This document shows positions 44,681-45,743 of a stretch of 45,743 bases of DNA, one piece after another (positions within the stretch are counted from its first letter, which is position 1; each line of letters begins with the position of its first letter). The notes beneath the pieces were generated by a model. That model searched no databases and was not told where the DNA came from. It was given only the letters and a program-made list of their open reading frames with translations. The stretch covers positions 1 to 45,743 of the forward strand of contig DRQG01000131.1 of NCBI GenBank assembly GCA_011369465.1, read 5' to 3'. This DNA is from Caldithrix abyssi. GTDB taxonomy: Bacteria > Calditrichota > Calditrichia > Calditrichales > Calditrichaceae. The position numbers were made by a program, and so were the translations under genes.

Positions 44681-45743
44681 TACATTGCCCCAATTCTTCC
44701 GCTTAAATATCCCTTTTTTAGTGGTTTTGGGTCTGGCCCTCGTTGCAGGTCTGGCCGCCTGGTGGCAGTATCGCTACCGCTTTTCCACGGAAGGCACGGC
44801 GGTTACCATAGCGCTCATTGCTTTGCGGGCATTGGTTGTGTTCGCGGTTCTGTTGCTTTTGTTCGCACCGGTACTGACGATCTTTTCCGTTAAAAAACAG
44901 ACGGCTCGGATTGCCGTGTATGTGGATAATTCCGCTTCGATGTCACAAAACCGGCTGGATTCCACACGCTGGGAACGGACGGAACGGATTATACAAAATT
45001 TGCCGCGGCAAACCCCGGATGATGTACAGTTGCACTGGTTCACATTCAATCAGTCCGTACAGGCGGTTCGTCCGGATAGCGTCGTCCCGTCGTCGAGGGG
45101 CACTTCTTTTGGCGCCTTGCTGCAACATATCCGCAAAAACAAATTTCCCAAAGCGATTATTCTTAGTGACGGTTTGAACACGGATACGGAATTTGGCCTG
45201 GATGCATTCACGCTGGAAAGCGCACGGGTCTTTACCGTCGGGATCGGCCGGGGGCAGGGCGGCAGAGATATTTTTATCGCCGATGTAATCCGGCGGCCGG
45301 CGGTGTACGCATCCCAGGAACAAAAAGTGGAAGTGCGTGTACGCGCGACCGGTCTAAAAAGCGCTCGCGAATCGGTGGTAACGCTGTATATGGGCGGCAA
45401 ACGTATCGGCCGCCGCCAGGTGAATATGGGAGCGGACGGCGCCCTGCAAAATCTGATCTTTACCTACACACCCGAAAAACCCGGTATGATCCGCTTTACG
45501 GCGCAAGTGGATACTTTATCCGGGGAAATAAACACGATCAATAACCGCGTTCATTTCGTGCAAAAGGTATTGAAAAACCGTTTGCGCATCGCCCTGTTTG
45601 CTTCCGCGCCGGGGTACGAATCGAAATTCATCCGTCTGCTGCTGCAGGCCTATCCCGATATGAATCTGCAAACGTTCGTGGAAAAATCCCCCGGCGTCTT
45701 TTATTCCGGCCATAGGTTTGATCCGAGAACGGAATACGATCTG
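44673..45743 (+). CDS. VWA-domain membrane protein, truncated by window end
   Basis: The frame is open from ATG 44673 to the last base, giving 357 residues without a stop. Two transmembrane segments (about 11-31 and 45-70) are followed by a von Willebrand A-type domain with MIDAS D85-N-S-A-S89 in YVDNSASM and a later IILSDGLNT. After that come immunoglobulin-like extracytoplasmic stretches. The layout is that of large Bat/DUF1355-type membrane proteins, whose C-terminal region often carries a glutamine-amidotransferase-like domain, here outside the window. It overlaps tsaD by eight bases, so it belongs to that operon. Function unknown. Confidence 0.8.
   Translation, partial: MSDTLPQFFRLNIPFLVVLGLALVAGLAAWWQYRYRFSTEGTAVTIALIALRALVVFAVLLLLFAPVLTIFSVKKQTARIAVYVDNSASMSQNRLDSTRWERTERIIQNLPRQTPDDVQLHWFTFNQSVQAVRPDSVVPSSRGTSFGALLQHIRKNKFPKAIILSDGLNTDTEFGLDAFTLESARVFTVGIGRGQGGRDIFIADVIRRPAVYASQEQKVEVRVRATGLKSARESVVTLYMGGKRIGRRQVNMGADGALQNLIFTYTPEKPGMIRFTAQVDTLSGEINTINNRVHFVQKVLKNRLRIALFASAPGYESKFIRLLLQAYPDMNLQTFVEKSPGVFYSGHRFDPRTEYDL

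Overview
The window looks like an ordinary chromosomal stretch of a free-living Gram-negative-type bacterium. There is a predicted outer-membrane beta-barrel protein and five predicted lipoproteins. G+C is moderate, and coding is dense on both strands. No phage, insertion sequence, CRISPR array, rRNA or tRNA gene was recognised. The gene mix (NagB fused to a LmbE-like domain, a golvesin-domain lipoprotein, cobalamin-dependent MetH, SelB, CmoAB, an adenosine-specific kinase family protein) suggests the FCB side of the tree, for example Calditrichota or a KSB1/Ignavibacteria-like lineage. That placement is inferred from protein flavour only.

Layout. 1-4.4 kb: a mirror-arranged hairpin array, a beta-barrel protein, an UPF0158-like protein, an NnrU/ICMT-like membrane protein and pdxA. 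4.4-9 kb: metH, interrupted in frame by a palindromic repeat, then a cysteine-containing protein of unknown function. 9.2-12.5 kb, minus strand: a preQ1 cluster (HAD phosphatase, queD, queE, queF, queC). 12.8-18.1 kb: a helical-repeat protein, a large amidase/golvesin/FN3 lipoprotein, a small conserved protein and a YjbQ-type protein. 18.6-23.3 kb: NagB-LmbE fusion, HU, PBP4-type carboxypeptidase. 23.3-29.2 kb: a two-component pair, a repeat-built lipoprotein, cmoA-cmoB, a HAD hydrolase and a 55-residue lipoprotein. 29.7-35.6 kb: a hybrid PAS histidine kinase, uvrB and a SpoIIE-type phosphatase. 35.8-45.7 kb: ndk-selB, then a long co-directional run (adenosine-specific kinase, helical-repeat protein, TPR lipoprotein, unknown, mutM, SAM hydrolase, ybbR, tsaD, and a VWA membrane protein that runs off the end).

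How the genes fit together. Several act on tRNA or translation: queDECF (queuosine precursor), cmoAB (wobble U34), tsaD (t6A37) and selB (selenocysteine decoding). Others serve cofactors and methyl metabolism (pdxA, metH, SAM hydrolase), DNA repair (uvrB, mutM), the envelope (PBP4, amidase-like lipoprotein, YbbR) and signalling (two histidine kinases, one response regulator, a PP2C phosphatase).

The most unusual content is non-coding. Five intergenic gaps (8960-9255, 10310-10714, 12488-12831, 18160-18632, 29280-29690) carry copies of one composite repeat. It is built from degenerate short-word modules and carries an 18-bp palindrome of 8+2+8 design. In every copy the palindrome end lies next to the 3' end of a gene. 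Other palindromic families are nested in or near these copies, and one such palindrome has entered the metH reading frame. I have no name for the composite element; it is the best candidate here for something undescribed.
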